This document shows positions 59,376 through 64,000 of a DNA stretch of 64,000 bases, in pieces. Position numbers and translations under genes: made by a program. The stretch's first letter is position 1. Each line of letters opens with the position of its first letter. The notes beneath the pieces were generated by a model. That model made no database searches and had not been told where the DNA came from. It saw only the letters and a program-made list of their open reading frames with translations. This stretch comes from Symbiodinium sp. CCMP2592 (lineage: Eukaryota; Sar; Dinophyceae; Suessiales; Symbiodiniaceae). Location: assembly GCA_905221615.1 (NCBI GenBank), contig CAJNDT010006139.1, forward strand, positions 124,001 to 188,000. Reading direction: 5' to 3'.

Positions 59376-60910
59376 ATTCTAGGCTATGTCTCAAACTAGC
59401 CTCTGCTACCGAGAGATAGCAAATTGTGCAATTAACTTTTTTGCGTAAGTTGCGCCGTAGAAAAAATTTCAGGACCAAGCGAATCGCAGCTCGACGGTGG
59501 ATCCAAGCGAACAAGCGAGCGATCAAAGAGCAAGTCGAGCGAGCGGAGGGAGCGAGTGAAAGAGTGCGAGAAAGTCCACAAGCAGCTGCACTTGCGAGGA
59601 AAATCTGGGGCGAAAGGGCTGAAGATCGTTGCGTTCTGCGGCTCTGAGCCCTGTCGATCTTCGCTTTCAGTCCGAGGACAAAAGGAGCCAACCGCAATAA
59701 ATGTCCATTGGGTCCTGTGCTCGAAATCCACCCTCCGTAGCAACAGCTGGATCGGTTGATCGCAACAAAATGCTCCCAGCAAAAGCGGTGACAGGTCGCG
59801 AAGTGCAAACTTGGCCGAGTGAACGTTCAACAATGGTGCACAGCTGAGAGCGGCCAGAGCGATTTATGCCTGATTTCCTGCAAGACACTGAGCACCCTCC
59901 GCCCTCTTGCCAGAGCTCTGGCCCGACCTTCGAAACCCTGCAGGCTGTGCGCGACCTGACCCGAAGAATGGCACTCCGGCCAAGAAGGACCCCACTCTGA
60001 ACGCAGAGCTGCGGAGCCGCATGGATCGAACACAAACTTTTTCGATCGACTAAAAAGAAAATTTGTCAGGTAACGTAACCGGTTACCGCGTCTGCACACT
60101 GTCCTGTGGGCACTCTGCACGGTCCGTTCCCCAACTGTCCACGAGCTCACGCTCATGCAGCGAGGAAGGAAAACCATTGGTTTTCGACCGCATGGCCCGC
60201 CGTCACAGGCACATGACTTTAAAACCACGTCCAGCACTGGTGCGACACGGCAGCGGAGAGGAATGCAGCACTTTCGAAATCAAGTTCTGCCTGCGCATGC
60301 AAGGAACATGTGCAAGCACTGCATGCAGAGCTTCGAAGATGGTCTGAACTAGCTGCCACGTACTGACACGAGGTTCTGCAAAGCTGCATACGCAAGACAC
60401 AACGGAAACATAACCCGTCAGCACTCTCTTCGCCATCTAATCTATCCAAAGCTGTGCAACATCCACCCCTGAGGCCCCTGGACAGAGCGCGTTAAGTCCC
60501 TGTTACGGGCGGTTGAGACTCCACCGACACGTCTGGTCCCCAGTGTGTCGGCTATTGATGATTTCGATGAGCAGCATACCATTCTGCGGGCCTACCAAGT
60601 GAGAGGACGTGCCAGCCCTCTGTTGAAGGCGCAGAGACTTCTAGGGCGCTTGGTGGTGGCTTCTTCGAGACGAACTTGCCGGGCTCAAGATGTCCCTGCC
60701 CAGTGCAGCGGGCAAAAAGTCCCCCATCGGTGAGGCAGGATCCCGCCCAACACCGCCACGGTGCACCGCAGGTGCATTACAGGTGCACCACGCCCGCCCG
60801 ACCGAGATGCATTGCCACGGGTGCACCACAGGTGCATCACAGGGTGCACCACGCCCCCTCAACTTTCAGCGATAACCCGCACAGCCCTGAAACTGCATTA
60901 AAGTGCGGCC
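59376..60910. other. No gene; short GGTGCA-type palindromes
   Basis: ORFs up to 177 codons overlap on opposite strands and have no recognised domain. At about 60752-60850 the palindromic phrase ggtgcatnacaggtgcacc is repeated four times; similar words recur at 63083-63115. Confidence 0.5.
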
Positions 60911-60999
60911 TCTCTCTTGTATAGCGGGTCGACGCCCCACAATCGATTGGCTAGAAGGAAGCTGATTCAGACTTTGAGACATTCGCTTCGATTCCAGGC

Positions 61000-61647
61000 C
61001 GGTTGTCTCAAAGTCTCATTGTCTCAGCCGGCTCTGGGCTGGGAGGCTTTACGCGCGCCCTTTCGGCGCGGAGGGCGTGGCAGCAGCCGGCGAGTGCTCG
61101 TAAGTTGCCAGCAAGTAGCTGGTAAGCTGCTGGGCTTGCAGCTCTTAAGTCGCTCGTAAGCTGCCGGCAAGTGCTCGTAAGTTGCCAGCAAGTAGCTCGT
61201 AAGCTGCTGGCGAGTGCTCGTAAGTTGCCAGCAAGTAGCTGGTAGCTGCTGGCGAGTGCTCGTATAAGTTGCCAGCAAGTAGCTCGTAAGCTGCTGGTGA
61301 GTGCTCGTAAGTTGCCAGCAAGTAGCTCGTAAACTGCTGGTGGGCTGCTGGTGAGTGCTCGTAAGTTGCCAGCAAGTAGCTCGTAAGCTGCTGGTGGGCT
61401 GCTGGTGAGTGCTCGTAAGTTGCCAGCAAGTAGCTCGTAAGCTGCTGGTGGGCTGCTGGCGAGTGCTCGTAAGTTGCCAGCAAGTAGCTCGTAAGCTGCC
61501 GGCGAGCACTCGTCAGCTGCTGGCAAGTGGCGCGCCCCTAAAGTTCCTCTAAAGCCCGTTTTGCAAAGACTTTAGAGCCCCTATAAAGATCGTCGGAGCT
61601 GCGGGCCGTAGGCCCGCGAATCGACAGTGCTCCAAAGTATCGAATTC
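61000..61647. repeat. GC-rich element with inverted termini, copy 2 (opposite orientation)
   Basis: Right terminus (61610-61647) is the reverse complement of the left terminus of 58997. The interior (61085-61520) is eight or more tandem copies of gtgctcgtaagttgccagca + agtagctcgtaagctgctgg. Frames through it give long AYELLAGNLRAL repeats that are only a product of the minisatellite. Confidence 0.8.
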
Positions 61648-61719
61648 TGACCTATGTCTCGAACTAAGGCTTGTAGCTATCACAGAGTGGAGTGCTGGAA
61701 CACCCTCCCCAGAGAGAGC

Positions 61720-64000
61720 AGCGACTTTCAGGTGAGAGCGACTGTGAGGGCACTTGGGGCAGCGGCAGCGAGGCTGTCGTCGTCCCTGCCTCGCCCCGCC
61801 TCGGTGGACATTTCGATGGCATTATTTCAGTGGCAACATTGCGGTGGCAACATTGTGTGTCGTCGCCTCGTCGTCCCGCCGTGTCGTCGCCGCGTCGTCG
61901 TCCTCGTCGCGTCGTCGTCGCCACGTCGTCGTCCTCGTCGCGTCGTCGTCGTCGCCGCGTCGTCGTCGTCGTCGTCGCGTCGTCGCCTCGTCGTCGCCGC
62001 GTCATCGCCGTCGTCGTCGTCGCGTCGTCGCCTCGTCGTGTCGTCGCCGCGTCGTGTCATCCGTCCCCGCCTCTATCCTCACCCCCGGCCCTCACCACCA
62101 GTGCTGGTCGTCGCGCTGTCGTGTGTTCGCCTCTATCCCACAGCTATCTTCACCCCCCGGCCCTCACCACCAGTGCTGGTCGTCGCGCAGTGGCCTCTAT
62201 CCTCACCGCTATATCCTCACCGGAATCCTCACCGCCGCAACCCTCACCACCTCACCCCCCGGTCCCCAGCACCTCTACCTGAAACCCGTGAGGCGGCTTC
62301 AGCGACTGTGAGGACCTGGCACGCTGCAGCGAAGCTGGGGGGCTGCAGCGACCGCGAGGGCTTGGGGCACTGCAGCGAATCTGTGGGGCTGTGGGGGCTG
62401 CAGCTTCTGTGAGGGCCTGGGCACTGAGGAAGTGTGAGCTGAGGGCAGCTCAAAAAAAGCAGCGACTGTGAGGGCAGCGCGTCGTGTCATCCGTCCCCGC
62501 CTCTATCCCACCCCCCAACCCTCATCGTCGCGCTTCGTGTCATCCGTCCCCGCTTCTATTCTATCCTCACCGGAATCCCCACCGTCGTTCCTCACCCATC
62601 CTCTTCCAAAAAACAGTCAGGCAGGTGAGGAAGGTGGGGATTTGGGCTGCTGTGAGGGGCACTTGGCCGCTGTGTGAGGGCAGCGGGGAATAAGGGGACC
62701 TCGTGCTGGAGCGAGCGGCAGCGAGGGAATTCAGCAGCGAGATTGCCAAGGCACCTGGACCTGCAGCGACTGTCAGGGAGCTGGGGGCTGCAGCGATTGT
62801 GACGGCCCCAAGCGCCTCGTCTGGTCGTCGCGTCGTCGTCTCGTCGTCGCGCCGTCGCGTCGTGTCGTCGCGTCGTCGTCGCCTCGTCGTCGGGTCGTCG
62901 TCGCCTCGTCCCTCTACAGCGTTGTCCTCGGGGAGCGGTGAGGCCCGTGAGGGAGGGCTGGGGTGGCTGGTGACCGTCGCGCCGCCCCGTATCGTATGCA
63001 CATCCAGAGTTGCGTGTTGTCGTTCTGTCGGCCCCGCGTCACCGGTCTTGCACCTGGTCCCGCGCACTGGCGCCGCCCTGTTTGATGCACCTGTGATGCA
63101 GCTGTGATGCACCTGCTACCCGCGCACTCGTCGCCGCCGCTGTGTCGTCGTCGCATCGTCGTCGTCGTCGTCCCCACGTCGTCGTCCGCGCGCCCCCACG
63201 TCGTCGTCCCACCAATCCCCTGCCAACGTCGTGCCCACAATGCTCACACATTTTGGCTGGCGGAAGTGAGGGGTGCAGTGTGAGTGCTGCAGCGATGGCG
63301 GCAGCGAGGGCAGCTGGACATTTGGCAGCAAGTGTGAGGGCATGTGAGGGCTGGGCCTGGCCTGAACTGCAGTGACAGTGAGGGTATGTGGGGGCTGCAG
63401 CGAGGGTGGCAGGCGAGGGTGGCCGCCAGGGTGGCAGCGACTGTGAGAAGGGATTTGTGAGGCTGGGGGCTGCAAGCTGTGAAGGCGACTCTGATGAGGG
63501 ACTTAGCCTGCAGTGACTTTGAAGGCGCCTGAAGGCTGCAGGACGTGGAGGGTTTGGGGAGACAGGAGGGTGGGAGGCCGGGCCAATTTGGGCAGAACAT
63601 TGCAGAAGCACGACCGGTAAATGGGTCGTCGTCAGGTCAGGTGTGCCCCGTTCACCGTCCCGTCGTCGCGCGTCGTCGTCGCCGCGTCGTCGCCGCCGCG
63701 TCATCGCCGAGCCGTCGTGAGTCCCCGCCTCGTCGTCCCGCCTCGGTCGTCGCCGCCACCACTCTGGCCCCGTCGCGATCGCGTCGTCGCAGGCCTGCAC
63801 CTGCAGCATCAGCGCCATCGTCGCCCGTCCTCGCCTCACCCCTCCGCGTCGCCTCGTCGTCGCATCCCGCCAGTCCCCATGCCGCCGTGTCGTCGTCGCC
63901 GCGTCACCTTTGCACGGGTGGGGATGGCACCTGCGTGGGGTGGCACCTGGGCTCCACTTCCGAACACGTCGCCGTGCCCTTCTGCGCGCGTGTTCTCCTC
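61720..64000. repeat. Interleaved CGTCGTC microsatellites and gcagcgactgtgagggc minisatellites
   Basis: CGT/CGTCGCC arrays at about 61857-62080, 62815-62920, 63120-63215, 63650-63790 and 63840-63905. Between them, irregular units of cagcga(ct)tgtgagggc(a)... at about 61720-61770, 62290-62480, 62600-62830 and 63265-63560. A ctcaccaccagtgctggtcg unit repeats at 62090 and 62165. All long ORFs here are repeat translations (Arg/Ser/Val). No gene. Confidence 0.9.

Noticed and set aside
61024-61526. 161-172 codon ORFs with LLAGNLRALTSS-type repeats
   Set aside because: Direct translation of the minisatellite in several frames; not evidence of a repeat protein.
61654-62412. Arg/Ser/Val-rich ORFs up to 252 codons
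   Set aside because: Translation of CGT/CGTCGTC arrays; long ORFs occur in all frames.

Overview
The window looks like nuclear DNA of a dinoflagellate (best guess Symbiodiniaceae/Suessiales or a relative). Reasons: abundant interstitial TTTAGGG telomere-type repeats, AG|G-type intron junctions, a split host gene, and a retrotransposon set (tyrosine-recombinase, Ty1/copia and non-LTR elements) of a kind reported from dinoflagellate genomes. No organelle, bacterial or viral genome is evident. The lineage call is an inference; TTTAGGG telomeres also occur in plants, green algae and some apicomplexans.

Layout. (1) 1-7927 (+): a non-LTR retrotransposon ORF, open at the left window edge, with an unusual RNase H - endonuclease - reverse transcriptase - zinc finger order. 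(2) 7.9-22.2 kb: gene-poor DNA packed with telomere-like arrays in both orientations, at least eight families of about 75-145 bp foldback (inverted-repeat) elements, several present in 2-3 copies, and microsatellites. (3) 23.1-41.0 kb (-): pieces of one multi-exon host gene. Its 5' end encodes a putative signal peptide and coiled coil, and its 3' exon encodes two fascin-like beta-trefoils. A 13.6-kb intron of this gene carries a complete 13.06-kb Ty1/copia element (24375-37438) with 170-bp LTRs, PBS and PPT. That copia is interrupted by a 5'-truncated non-LTR element (25533-29129) with a 13-bp target-site duplication. (4) 41.2-46.6 kb: no convincing gene; three tandem copies of a 483-bp satellite and a ~145-bp tandem repeat. 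(5) 46616-56585 (-): a complete tyrosine-recombinase (DIRS/Ngaro/PAT-like) retrotransposon with identical split direct repeats (A1...B1-A2...B2). It encodes a recombinase, a CCCH-finger Gag and a Pol in which a C5-cytosine-methyltransferase-like domain precedes RT and RNase H. It sits in a tandem repeat whose neighbouring copy shows the empty site, with no target duplication. (6) 56.6-64 kb: dispersed repeats, GC-rich minisatellites with inverted termini, and CGT/CGTCGTC arrays; no convincing gene.

The window is therefore mainly a nest of retroelements inside and beside one host gene. The most unusual points are the methyltransferase-bearing tyrosine-recombinase element, two non-LTR elements with RNase H placed before RT, a copia with a membrane/zinc module in front of Gag and a long coiled-coil ORF after RNase H, and telomere-like repeats in inverted orientation at the two ends of a host intron.
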